A DNA stretch of 64,000 nucleotides, from assembly GCA_035298965.1 (NCBI GenBank), contig DATGXO010000001.1:27793-91792 (forward strand), written 5' to 3'. The position numbers and the translations under genes were made by a program. Each line of letters starts with the position of its first letter. Position 1 is the stretch's first letter. The DNA comes from CAJCBL01 sp035298965 (GTDB taxonomy: Bacteria > Verrucomicrobiota > Verrucomicrobiia > Opitutales > Opitutaceae). The notes below the pieces were generated by a model. It ran no database searches. It was given only the letters and a program-made list of their open reading frames with translations, and had not been told where the DNA came from. Positions 1 to 8,206 of this stretch are shown in pieces.

Positions 1-135
1 ATCAGCTCCAACAACACCATCTCCTCGACGAGCATCGCCAACGCCACGCTCGAGGTGATCTCCGAGGGCTCGCTCACCGACACGCAGGGGAAGGGCTGGC
101 TCACGAAGCTCTACGAGCTGCTCCGCCTCTACTGA
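1..135 (+). CDS. flgH: Flagellar L-ring protein FlgH, C-terminal fragment cut by window edge
   Basis: Reading frame 1 is open from the first base to a TGA at 133-135 and encodes 44 residues. They end in LTDTQGKGWLTKLYELLRLY, and the preceding ISSNNTISSTSIANATLEV resembles the conserved FlgH C-terminus (DNTV.ST.IADA.IEY.G.G, then a GWL motif). FlgH forms the outer-membrane L ring around the flagellar rod. The 14-bp gap to flgI and the same strand fit the usual flgH-flgI-flgJ order. Only the tail is present, so the lipoprotein signal cannot be checked. Confidence 0.85.
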   Translation: MSSNNTISSTSIANATLEVISEGSLTDTQGKGWLTKLYELLRLY

Positions 136-149
136 ACGCCGCTCCGACC

Positions 150-1259
150 ATGTCCCCCGCCACCATTTTCCGGATTCTCCTTCTGCTCGTGGTTGCCGTC
201 CCGTGCGCGCGCGCCGAAGGCTCGCGGCTGAAGGACCTCGCGGCGATCGAGGGCGGCCGCGACAACCAGCTCGTCGGCTACGGCATTGTCGTCGGTCTCG
301 CCGGCGACGGTGACAAGAACTCCGAGGCCACCTTGCGCTCCATCGCCAACGCGCTCCAGCGCTTCGGCATCTCCGTCTCCGCGAGCACGCTCAAGTCCTC
401 CAACGCCGCCGCCGTGATGGTCACGGCCGACATCGGGCCTTTCCTCAAACCCGGCGCACGTATCGACATCACGGTCGCCGCGATCGGCGAGGCGAAGAGC
501 CTGCAGGGCGGTGTGCTGCTCCAGACGCCGCTGCTTGGCGGCGATGGCAATGTCTACGCCGTGGCCCAGGGGCCGGTCGCGGTCGGCGGTTTCCTCGGCG
601 GCACCGGCGGTCCCGGCGGCGCCACCGTGCAGAAGAACCATCCCACCGTCGCGGCGGTCGCCAACGGCGCGATCGTCGAGCGCGAGATCCCCGCCTCCTA
701 CGTGCGCGACGGCACCGTGCGCCTCCTCCTGCACCAGCCCGATTTCGTCACCGCCGCCCGCATCGCCGATGCCGTGAACGCCCAGTTCCCCGGCACCGCC
801 CGTGCCCAGGACTCGGCGACGATCGCGGTCGGTCTGCCCGCGGATTTTGTTGGCAACGAGGTGTCGTTCATCGCCTCGCTCGGCATGATCGAGACCAGGC
901 CCGACACGACCGCGCGGATCGTGCTCAACGAGCGCACGGGCACGATCGTCGCCACCTCCACGGTGCGCCTTTCGCAGGTCGCGATCAGCCACGGCTCACT
1001 CACGATCAAGATCGCCTCGACCCTCGGCGTCTCGCAGCCCGAGGCGTTCAGCAAGGGCGGCACCACGGCCGTCGTCCCCTCGACACGCACCGAGGTCACC
1101 GAGGTGAAGGGCGGCTTCCAGATGGTCGAGGAGCTGCCCTCGGTCGAGGAGCTCGCCAAGGCGCTCAACGCACTCGGGGTGTCCTCGCGCGAGATGATGG
1201 CTATCTTTCAGAGCCTCAAACGCGCCGGCGCCCTCCAAGCCGAAGTGGTCATCAACTAG
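150..1259 (+). CDS. flgI: Flagellar P-ring protein FlgI
   Basis: A 369-residue protein of normal FlgI length. Residues 1-22 form a signal peptide with a hydrophobic ILLLLVVAVP core and an A-R-A cleavage region. The mature part starts SRLKDLAAIEGGRDNQLVGY followed by GIVVGLAGDGDK, the classic FlgI N-terminus, and the C-terminus ends in a typical LNALGVSSREMMAIFQSLK stretch. FlgI assembles the periplasmic P ring, the bushing that lets the rod turn through peptidoglycan. It sits between flgH and flgJ, as in many flagellar operons. The P and L rings together indicate a diderm envelope. Confidence 0.97.
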   Translation: MSPATIFRILLLLVVAVPCARAEGSRLKDLAAIEGGRDNQLVGYGIVVGLAGDGDKNSEATLRSIANALQRFGISVSASTLKSSNAAAVMVTADIGPFLKPGARIDITVAAIGEAKSLQGGVLLQTPLLGGDGNVYAVAQGPVAVGGFLGGTGGPGGATVQKNHPTVAAVANGAIVEREIPASYVRDGTVRLLLHQPDFVTAARIADAVNAQFPGTARAQDSATIAVGLPADFVGNEVSFIASLGMIETRPDTTARIVLNERTGTIVATSTVRLSQVAISHGSLTIKIASTLGVSQPEAFSKGGTTAVVPSTRTEVTEVKGGFQMVEELPSVEELAKALNALGVSSREMMAIFQSLKRAGALQAEVVIN

Positions 1260-1269
1260 CCCCGCAGCC

Positions 1270-1605
1270 ATGTCACCCGTTTCCTTCAGTCCGCTGCTCG
1301 GTGTCGCCGATCCCCAGACGATCGACCGTTCGCTGCGTTCGGCGCCGCAACAATCCGCGGCGCAAGCCACCGCGGCACAGTTCGAAGCCATCCTCGTCCG
1401 GCAGTTGCTCAGCGACGCCTTCAAGCCGCTGCTCGGCTCGGCGGGCGGAGAGGCAATGCCCGGCAGCGACGTCTACCAGTACATGATCACCGACGTCGTT
1501 TCGCAGAGCGTCGCCCAGGGTGGGGGGCTCGGCATCGCGAAAATGCTCGTGCCGCAGCTCACCCCCAAGAGCGCAGCGACCGATAACAAGGAGGTCTCCT
1601 CATGA
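1270..1605 (+). CDS. flgJ: Rod-binding FlgJ-like protein without muramidase domain
   Basis: A 111-residue protein matching only the N-terminal rod-binding half of enterobacterial FlgJ. Residues about 35-100 contain the family pattern AAQFEAILVRQLLSDAFKPL, then AMPGSDVYQYMITDVVSQSV with a glycine-rich end. In FlgJ this part caps the growing rod; the glucosaminidase domain that opens peptidoglycan is absent. Single-domain FlgJ is known in several phyla, where a separate hydrolase is recruited. It lies 10 bp after flgI. Its 3' end carries a strong AAGGAGG at 1588-1594 that serves flgN. Confidence 0.88.
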   Translation: MSPVSFSPLLGVADPQTIDRSLRSAPQQSAAQATAAQFEAILVRQLLSDAFKPLLGSAGGEAMPGSDVYQYMITDVVSQSVAQGGGLGIAKMLVPQLTPKSAATDNKEVSS

Positions 1606-2123
1606 TCCTCGCCCCGACAGCTCCCGTCCCCACGGCGTGGTCTCCCGTCGTCGACGCCCTGCGCAGCGAACTCGCCGAGTACGGCGGGCTGCTCCAGCTC
1701 ATCGACGGCCAGCAGAAGAAGATCTTCGCGCTCGATTCGGCTGGTGTGGCGGAATTCGTGCCGCAACTCGAGCAACAGGCCGCGCTCGCGCGCGATCGGC
1801 GCGTGGAACGCGAAGGCGCGGTCCGCCGCTACGCCGTGGAACACGGCCAAGCCGGCGATCGCTCGCTGCGGCAACTCCTCCCCACATTTCCCTCCGAGGT
1901 GCGGCCGCTGCTCGAGGCGCTGATCGACGAGATCAACCACCTCCTCAACCGCACCAAACAGCGCACACGCCAGAACCAGCTGATGCTCTCGCGCCTCGTG
2001 GAGCTCCATCGCGAGTTCATCCCCGCGCTGCGCCCGCAGTCCTTCACCAAGACGTATTCGCGCCGCGGCCAGGTCGCCGTGTCCACCGCCGCCAGCGAAT
2101 CCACTTACCGCGCCACCGGTTGA
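1602..2123 (+). CDS. flgN: FlgN-like flagellar export chaperone
   Basis: A 173-residue, mostly alpha-helical protein. Its ATG overlaps the flgJ stop (ATGA) and is preceded by AAGGAGG at 1588-1594, an unusually good Shine-Dalgarno site for this region. FlgN is the cytosolic chaperone for the hook-filament junction proteins FlgK and FlgL, encoded immediately downstream. Support comes from length, the long amphipathic helices (for example residues about 95-140, EVRPLLEALIDEINHLLNRT) and position directly before flgK. Sequence conservation in this family is weak, so the call leans on context. Confidence 0.78.
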   Translation: MILAPTAPVPTAWSPVVDALRSELAEYGGLLQLIDGQQKKIFALDSAGVAEFVPQLEQQAALARDRRVEREGAVRRYAVEHGQAGDRSLRQLLPTFPSEVRPLLEALIDEINHLLNRTKQRTRQNQLMLSRLVELHREFIPALRPQSFTKTYSRRGQVAVSTAASESTYRATG

Positions 2124-2135
2124 GCGCCCCGCACC

Positions 2136-3560
2136 ATGTCCGGCCTCTTCTCCAGTCTCTACACGACCACCAACGCCATGCGCACGCAGACGGCGGCGCT
2201 CGACATCGTCGGCCGCAACATGGCGAACGTGAACAACCCCGCGTACGCCCGGCAACGCGTGGTGCTCGGCGACAAGGGATCGGTGAATACGCCGCTGGGC
2301 GCGCAGAGCCTCGGCACCGAGCCGGTCGGCATCCAGCAGATGCGCGACACGTTGCTCGACCGTCAGGTGACCGAGGAGACGGCGAACACGCGGCTCATCG
2401 AATCCCAGATCAAATATCTCCAGCAGGCGCAGACCGCCCTCGGACAAGGCCTGTTCAGCGATTCCGGCGCGGTCGACACGATCACGAACAATCCCGATCT
2501 GCCCGCCGGCATCGCGGCCTCGATCGACGCGTTTTTCAACGCGTGGCAGGCCTTCGCGACGGAACCTTCGAGCATCGTCACCAAACAGCAGCTCATCGCT
2601 AAGACCGACGACCTCATCGACAAGATCCACCTCGCCGACACGCGTCTTGCGGATATCGCGCTCCCGCCCGCCGCCACCGGTAACACGCTCACCCGGGAGA
2701 TGGATGCCGATGTCGGACAGGTGAACGCGCTGCTCACGACCCTCGCGGACCTCAACCGCCAGATCGGGCAGGTCGAGATCATCAACCCCGGCGCCGCGGT
2801 GGATCTGCGCGACGCGCGGCAGTCCAAACTCGAGGAACTCGCGAAGTACGTCGACTTCACCACCGTCCAGCAGAGCGCCGGCCAGCTCGGAATCCAGATC
2901 AGCGACGGCCTCGGCGGCACGATCGACATCGTCAACCTCGCCACCGTCACCGGCTCGCTCGCGCGCAACGGCGACGACTACGAATGGACTCCCACCGCTG
3001 GTGTCGCGCAGGCCGCGTCGTTCGCGGGCGGAAGTCTTGCGGGATACCAGACGGTCGGCGCTACCGTTCAGGGCTATCGCGACAGTCTCGACACGTTCGT
3101 CGCGACCCTCGTCTCGGAGGTGAACACCGCGTACAACTCCGGCACCAACGGCCAATTCTTCCTGAGTACCGGCACCGATGCGGCCTCGCTCGCGCGCGTC
3201 GCCACCGCGACGACCGTGGTCGCCGGCGACGTGGGCGGCCCCTCCGGTGCAAACAACCGCGCGCTCGCCGTCGCCGGCCTCGCCAATGACGCGACTTTTC
3301 TCAACGGCACGCCCTCGACCGCCTATTCGCGTCTCGTCACGAGCGTCGCCCAGGACCTGACCACCACGAACACCCGCGCCGAGGACCAGCAGTCGTTGCA
3401 GGGCCTGCTCAGCGCGCAACGCAACTCCTACGGCGGCGTCTCCCTCGACGAGGAAACCGCCGACATGATGCGCTATCAGCGCGCCTACCAGGCGTCGGCG
3501 AAGCTGATGTCGATCATCAACGAGATGCTCTCCGACGCCATGAACACGCTGGCCGGCTGA
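2136..3560 (+). CDS. flgK: Flagellar hook-associated protein 1 FlgK
   Basis: A 474-residue protein with the rod/hook-family N-terminus SLYTTTNAMRTQTAALDIVG followed by RNMANVNNPAYARQ, the flg_bb_rod signature. The C-terminus is the matching helix SLDEETADMMRYQRAYQASA ending near the stop. FlgK is the first hook-filament junction protein, and both coiled-coil termini polymerise with its neighbours. At 474 residues it is shorter than the 550-residue enterobacterial form, mainly in the variable middle. It lies 12 bp after flgN and 40 bp before flgL. Confidence 0.96.
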   Translation: MSGLFSSLYTTTNAMRTQTAALDIVGRNMANVNNPAYARQRVVLGDKGSVNTPLGAQSLGTEPVGIQQMRDTLLDRQVTEETANTRLIESQIKYLQQAQTALGQGLFSDSGAVDTITNNPDLPAGIAASIDAFFNAWQAFATEPSSIVTKQQLIAKTDDLIDKIHLADTRLADIALPPAATGNTLTREMDADVGQVNALLTTLADLNRQIGQVEIINPGAAVDLRDARQSKLEELAKYVDFTTVQQSAGQLGIQISDGLGGTIDIVNLATVTGSLARNGDDYEWTPTAGVAQAASFAGGSLAGYQTVGATVQGYRDSLDTFVATLVSEVNTAYNSGTNGQFFLSTGTDAASLARVATATTVVAGDVGGPSGANNRALAVAGLANDATFLNGTPSTAYSRLVTSVAQDLTTTNTRAEDQQSLQGLLSAQRNSYGGVSLDEETADMMRYQRAYQASAKLMSIINEMLSDAMNTLAG

Positions 3561-3600
3561 CGCCGACCCCCTCTCCGCCAACCCCTGACCCCCTCCCGCC

Positions 3601-4500
3601 ATGCTCCGCATCACCTCCAGCACGCTCGCCTCGCGCATGACCAGCGACCTCACGCGCCTCTCGAACACGCAGAGCCGGCTCACGCAGGAGATGGCCTCGG
3701 GCCGGCGCCTCATCGACGCCAACGACGACGTGCCCGCCACCGGCCGCGTGATGGCGTACGAAAGTGAGAAGCGCAGCCTCCAGCAGTACGAACGCAACGC
3801 CCAGCGGGGCATCACCAACATCTCGGTCAGCAGCACCGCGCTCACCTCGATCAAGGAGGTCGCCAACAAGATCTTCAACATCGCGCCCCAGGCGGCCGCC
3901 TCCGGCGTGGCCGTCGACCAGGCGGCGCTCGCCGCGCAGATCGATGGGTTGCTCGAGCAGGCGTTGTCCCTCGCCAACAACCAGGTGGGCGGCACCTATC
4001 TTTTCGGTAGCCAGGAGACCAGCACAGCGCCGTTCACCGCCACACGCGATGTCAACGGTCGCATCACCGCTGTCACCTACACCGGCGATACCGGCGCCGC
4101 GCCCGAGGTGGCCGTGAGCGAAAGCGCCTCGGTGCCCACACTCAACAACGGCACGCAGAACCAGCAGCTGGAGACGATGCTCAACAACTTTGTCGCCATG
4201 CGCACCGCCGTGCTCGCCGACAACAAGCCGGTGATCGGCTCCCTCCAGAACGCGATCGGCGACGATGAGAGCAACATCGTCACTATGCTCAGCACGCTCT
4301 CCACCGCCCAGTTCCGCATTGAAGCGACGCAGGAGCAGAACAAGAGCCGTTTCAACCAGCTCGCCGACCTCTCCGCCGGCGAGACCGACATCGATCTCGC
4401 GGAGACGATCATCAAATACCAGAGCGCCGAACGCTCGTACGAGGCCGCGCTGCAGGCCGGTTCGAAACTCCTCCAGCAATCGCTGCTCGACTACATCTGA
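3601..4500 (+). CDS. flgL: Flagellar hook-associated protein 3 FlgL
   Basis: A 299-residue flagellin-fold junction protein. Residues 1-60 are the flagellin-like N-terminal helix (SNTQSRLTQEMASGRRLIDA, then NDDVPATGRVM), and the C-terminus closes with DIDLAETIIKYQSAERSYEA. FlgL forms the second junction layer between FlgK and the filament. It follows flgK by 40 bp on the same strand and is the last recognisable flagellar gene of this operon in the window. Confidence 0.95.
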   Translation: MLRITSSTLASRMTSDLTRLSNTQSRLTQEMASGRRLIDANDDVPATGRVMAYESEKRSLQQYERNAQRGITNISVSSTALTSIKEVANKIFNIAPQAAASGVAVDQAALAAQIDGLLEQALSLANNQVGGTYLFGSQETSTAPFTATRDVNGRITAVTYTGDTGAAPEVAVSESASVPTLNNGTQNQQLETMLNNFVAMRTAVLADNKPVIGSLQNAIGDDESNIVTMLSTLSTAQFRIEATQEQNKSRFNQLADLSAGETDIDLAETIIKYQSAERSYEAALQAGSKLLQQSLLDYI

Positions 4501-4546
4501 GCGGCTCCCCGCCCGCTCCCACCGAAGCCTTCACGCAGAACGCACC

Positions 4547-5287
4547 ATGACCTCCCAGGAATTTTCCACTCTCTTCGCGGATGCCGAAGCCGGCCGCGCC
4601 GATGCGCAGTACAAGCTCGGCGTGAGCTACGACCGCGGCGAGGGCGTCACTCAGGACTACACCCAGGCGGCCCGGTGGATCGCCGCCGCCGCCGAGCGAG
4701 GGCATGTCCAGGCGGCGTGCACACTCGGGCTCTACTACACGAAAGGCGTGGGCGTCGCGCCGGACTACAATACCGCGGCGCGTTGGTTCCGGTCCGCGGC
4801 TTCCAAGGGGGAACCGCGCTCCGCGTTCAATCTCGCGCTCCTGCTGCAGGCCGGACTCGTCCCCGAGGCGGAGCCGGGCGAAGCCGCCGCGTGGCTCAAG
4901 CATGCGGCCGTGGCCGGCATTCCCGAGGCCCAGCTCAATCTCGGAGTCGACATTCTGGTGACAGCCAAGACTCCCGCGGACAAGGAAGTCGCGGCCGAAT
5001 GGGTCTACTCCGCGGCCAAGAGCGGTCTCGCCGAGGCTCAGTACCAGCTCGCGCTCATGTTCGACACGGGTGAAGGCGTGCAATCCGATCGGATGCTCGC
5101 GATCGAGTGGTACGAACTCGCCGCCACTCAGGGACACGCGAGCGCGCAGTACAACCTCGGCCTCCATTACGAACTCGGGCACGAAGGGCTCGAGCGTGAT
5201 CTGGACCGCGCTGCTGCGTTGTACCGCGAGGCCGCGGCGTCGGGCCACGAGAAGGCGATCGATTCGCTCATTTCCCTCGAGCGCTGA
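4547..5287 (+). CDS. Sel1-repeat (TPR-like) protein
   Basis: A 246-residue protein built of about six 36-residue Sel1 repeats, for example ADAQYKLGVSYDRGEGVTQD, VQAACTLGLYYTKGVGVAPD and AEAQYQLALMFDTGEGVQSD. Each shows the A..LG..Y..G.GV..D pattern of alpha-alpha superhelical scaffolds. There is no signal peptide, so it is probably cytosolic. I chose the ATG at 4547 because the frame upstream of it is arginine/serine-rich read-through of flgL. It begins 46 bp after flgL and may be co-transcribed. Sel1 proteins act as adaptors; the partner cannot be told from sequence. Confidence 0.85.
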   Translation: MTSQEFSTLFADAEAGRADAQYKLGVSYDRGEGVTQDYTQAARWIAAAAERGHVQAACTLGLYYTKGVGVAPDYNTAARWFRSAASKGEPRSAFNLALLLQAGLVPEAEPGEAAAWLKHAAVAGIPEAQLNLGVDILVTAKTPADKEVAAEWVYSAAKSGLAEAQYQLALMFDTGEGVQSDRMLAIEWYELAATQGHASAQYNLGLHYELGHEGLERDLDRAAALYREAAASGHEKAIDSLISLER

Positions 5288-5426
5288 GGCGGGCGTCAGC
5301 AGCTCGCGACGCGAAGCCAGGCGAGGGGAATGCGGTGATTTTCTCACCGTACCGCACGGCGTCCGTGGGCGTAGGGTTCATTCCCTAGCTCTGTCGTGGG
5401 CACCACTACCCGCGCCGTTGACAGGG

Positions 5427-5454
5427 GATCACCCGTTTCTAGCAACGGGCGATC
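5427..5454. repeat. Inverted repeat just upstream of the PEP-CTERM start
   Basis: GATC-A-CCCGTT (5427-5437) faces AACGGG-C-GATC (5444-5454) across a 6-nt loop, giving a near-perfect palindrome that ends 5 nt before the ATG at 5460. A TTGACA at 5418-5423 overlaps its left edge, so it may be an operator or an mRNA hairpin at the start codon. The function is inference. Confidence 0.5.
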
Positions 5455-5459
5455 CTCAC

Positions 5460-6137
5460 ATGAAGTCGCTCAACGCCCTAGTCGTAGTTCTGCTCCTCGC
5501 CGGCGCCGCGTCCGCCCAATCCGCGGCCGATTACGGATTGCTCAACACCGGTTCGCTGCTCGCCGGAGGCACGAATCCGTACTCGCTGACCGCCAGCAGC
5601 GTGAGCGGCACCTACGGTCTCTATCTTCCGGGCAGCAGCGCGTGGCCGGTCGGCAACCCTTGGATCGCCAACGGCGGCACCGCCCAGTGGCTCGCGCTCT
5701 ACTCGGGCAACAGCGCCCCCAGCGCGACCGCCTCCGTCCCAACCGTCGCCGCCGGCACGTACACGATCAGCTACTCGTTCGATCTCACCTCGGCTGCGGC
5801 GAGCGCCAGCAGTTTCGAGATCAACGCCGCCGTCGACAACAGCCTGAGCGTTTCGCTCAACGGCACCGCCCTCGCCAACCTCGGCACGCCAGCGGCCACG
5901 GTGAACTACGACTCGCTCAGCCACTACCATTATCTCGTGGACAGCACCGCGCTGCGCAGCGGCCTGAACACGCTCGAGTTCGCCGTGACGAACGCCGCCA
6001 GCGGAGGCAACAACCCCGCCGGTCTCTACGTCGCCTATTCCAACCTCACGGTGATTCCCGAGCCGTCCACCTACGCTCTATTCCTCGGCATCGGCACGCT
6101 CGTGGCCGCCGCCGGAGTGCGCCGTTTCCGGCGCTGA
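5460..6137 (+). CDS. PEP-CTERM sorting-domain protein
   Basis: A 225-residue secreted protein. Residues 1-17 are a signal peptide (MKSLNALVVVLLLAGAASAQ). The middle is a Ser/Thr/Gly/Asn-rich beta-type region. The last 28 residues are a canonical PEP-CTERM: VIPEPSTYALFLGIGTLVA, a hydrophobic helix, then VRRFRR. Such proteins are handled by an exosortase/EPS system, which is not in this window. The body (about residues 25-195) is a jelly-roll-like domain of unknown function, possibly carbohydrate-facing. It precedes a secreted glycosidase on the same strand. Confidence 0.9.
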   Translation: MKSLNALVVVLLLAGAASAQSAADYGLLNTGSLLAGGTNPYSLTASSVSGTYGLYLPGSSAWPVGNPWIANGGTAQWLALYSGNSAPSATASVPTVAAGTYTISYSFDLTSAAASASSFEINAAVDNSLSVSLNGTALANLGTPAATVNYDSLSHYHYLVDSTALRSGLNTLEFAVTNAASGGNNPAGLYVAYSNLTVIPEPSTYALFLGIGTLVAAAGVRRFRR

Positions 6138-6295
6138 AGCTGCGAGTCCCCGCAAACCCTCGCGACGGCCGCGGACCTCGGGTTCGCGGCCGTTTCGTTT
6201 TCCGCGTCCGGCCGCGATGCATGGATGGCGCATCGCGCTTCCCGAAAGCGTTTGTGGACCGAGGCGCCGCGGGTTTCGTACTGGCGCAACTCCCC

Positions 6296-8191
6296 ATGAC
6301 TCAGCTTCTCGCTCTCGCCAGCCTCGGCGCGGCACTCGCTTCGGCCGCACCGGAAACCGCCACCTTCGACAGCGCCGGCGGCCTCACCGCGCTCGTCGAT
6401 CAAGGCTGCACGCTCCCGCTCCACGCGCGCCTGGTCGCGGTTTTCGACGGCGGAGTGGAGGTCGAACTCCAGCCGCATGACCAACGCTCGCCGATCACCC
6501 GCGACGGGCTCGCGTTGCGCTGGGCGGGATCGATCACCGCGCCCAACGGCGCGAAATTCGAATACACCGCCGCCTGGGCGACGCAGCCCGCGCCGCGCGT
6601 TTCGCTCACCGTCTCGCAATCGGGCGACCACCCGCTCCCGCTGCGCGGCATCGATTTCGTGGTCGATCTGCCGCGGGCCGAGTTTGTCGGCGGCAAAGTG
6701 GCGCCAGGCGGGATCGGTTTGCCGGAAACGAAGCCGGTCGACGCCACCTTTCTTCGCATCGTCGCAGCCACCCTGGAACTCGCCGATGCCCGAGAAACCC
6801 GCCGACTCGCGCTCACGCTCGACCGCCCGCGCGAGGTCTCGTTGACCGACCATTGGGCGGCCGACCAACGCAGCTATCGTCTGCGCATCGCGGTGCAGCC
6901 GGGGCCGCTCACGAAGGAGCCGGTCGCGTTCGCCGCCGCGTTCCGCCTCGATGCCGCGCGCGTGACCGCCCCCGTGGCGCACCTGCGCGTCGACCCCGCC
7001 GAGCGCTGGCAGCGCTTCGACGGCTTCGGCGCGAATCTCTGCTGGGCCGCCGACAACGCCGTCACGAAGTACACGCTCGAGCACCTGCGGCTCGCGTGGT
7101 CGCGGCACGAGTTGAAGGCCATCCTGTGGGATCAGCAGCGCGCGCAACCCGGGCCGGTGCTCACCGATGACTTCGAACGCATCCGTCGCATCCATCAGGC
7201 GGGCGTGCCGTGGATCGTCAGTATCTGGCGGCTGCCGGAACGTTTCTACACCGATCCGAATCGCGTGCCCGCGGGCACGTTCGGGCGGAAGATCGCCGGC
7301 GAACGATGGCCCGAGCTGCTCGAGCTGATCGGCGGCTACCTCCAGCACCTGAAGACAAACTACGGTGCCGAACCGGACCTGATCTCTTTCAACGAACCCG
7401 ATCTCGGCGTGAACGTCGGCCTCACGCCCGAGGAGCACCGCGAGGCCGTGAAACGCATCGGCGCGCACCTCGCGCAGCTCGGCTTCAAAACCAAGTTCCT
7501 CCTCGGCGACACCGCCAATCCGCGCGACACGCACAAGTACGTGCTCGCGACGGCGGCCGATGCAGACGCGATGCGCCACGTGGGCGCCGTCTCGTTCCAC
7601 AGCTGGGGCGGCGGCACGCCCGAGCAGTACCGCGCCTGGTCCGAGGTCGCCACGTGGCTCGGCCTGCCGCTCCTCGTGGGCGAGGCCGGCACCGATCCCG
7701 GTTCCTGGCGCAATAAGACCTTCGACAGCTACACGTACGGTATAGGCGAAGCGCGGCAGGCTTTCGAGTTCCTGCGCCACGCGCGCCCGCAGGCGTCGCT
7801 GTATTGGCAGTTCACGGCCGATTACGGTCTCGCCCGCGAGCGCGACGGAGGCGAGGTGGAAGCCACCGGCAGGCTGTGGCTGATGAAACACCTCACCGAT
7901 CTCACGCCGCCGCACAGCGACGCGATCGCGACCGCGAGCGACCAGCGCGATGTACTCGTGAGCGCCTTCGCTCGCGAGGAGGAATTCGTCGTGCATGTGC
8001 TCAACGTCGGCCCGGCGACGACCGCGACGCTCACGGGGTTGCCCTCCGGAAACTGGCGCGCGGTGACGACGACGGAGACTGTCGGTTTCCAGGAAACGGC
8101 CGCGCTTACCGCGCCGCCGGAGAGTCTCGCGTTGCCGGCGCGCAGCTTCGTGACGCTCGTGCGAGTTCCGGTTGCGCCGCCCGCGCGCTGA
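6296..8191 (+). CDS. Secreted clan-A (GH30/GH39-like) glycoside hydrolase
   Basis: A 631-residue protein with a short signal peptide (MTQLLALASLGAALASA). The N-terminal ~220 residues are beta-rich. A TIM barrel follows, opening at RFDGFGANLCWAADN, which resembles the GH30 opening. The putative acid/base Glu lies in ISFNEPDLG at strand 4 and the putative nucleophile Glu in LLVGEAGTD at strand 7, the normal clan-A order. The last ~90 residues form a beta-sandwich typical of GH30/GH39/GH51 enzymes. The substrate is unknown. I chose the ATG at 6296 because it places the signal peptide at the N-terminus; an in-frame upstream ATG is possible. Confidence 0.8.
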   Translation: MTQLLALASLGAALASAAPETATFDSAGGLTALVDQGCTLPLHARLVAVFDGGVEVELQPHDQRSPITRDGLALRWAGSITAPNGAKFEYTAAWATQPAPRVSLTVSQSGDHPLPLRGIDFVVDLPRAEFVGGKVAPGGIGLPETKPVDATFLRIVAATLELADARETRRLALTLDRPREVSLTDHWAADQRSYRLRIAVQPGPLTKEPVAFAAAFRLDAARVTAPVAHLRVDPAERWQRFDGFGANLCWAADNAVTKYTLEHLRLAWSRHELKAILWDQQRAQPGPVLTDDFERIRRIHQAGVPWIVSIWRLPERFYTDPNRVPAGTFGRKIAGERWPELLELIGGYLQHLKTNYGAEPDLISFNEPDLGVNVGLTPEEHREAVKRIGAHLAQLGFKTKFLLGDTANPRDTHKYVLATAADADAMRHVGAVSFHSWGGGTPEQYRAWSEVATWLGLPLLVGEAGTDPGSWRNKTFDSYTYGIGEARQAFEFLRHARPQASLYWQFTADYGLARERDGGEVEATGRLWLMKHLTDLTPPHSDAIATASDQRDVLVSAFAREEEFVVHVLNVGPATTATLTGLPSGNWRAVTTTETVGFQETAALTAPPESLALPARSFVTLVRVPVAPPAR

Positions 8192-8206
8192 ACGCACAAA
8201 GTCGGC

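Noticed and set aside
1473..3995. 840-codon open frame on the minus strand across flgN, flgK and flgL
   Set aside because: It is antisense to three clearly recognised flagellar genes, has a low-complexity Arg/Gly/Asp composition and matches no family. Long antisense frames are common at this GC content.
4265..4546. Upstream extension of the Sel1 protein
   Set aside because: It reads through flgL in another frame and is Arg/Ser-rich; Sel1 repeats begin only after the ATG at 4547.
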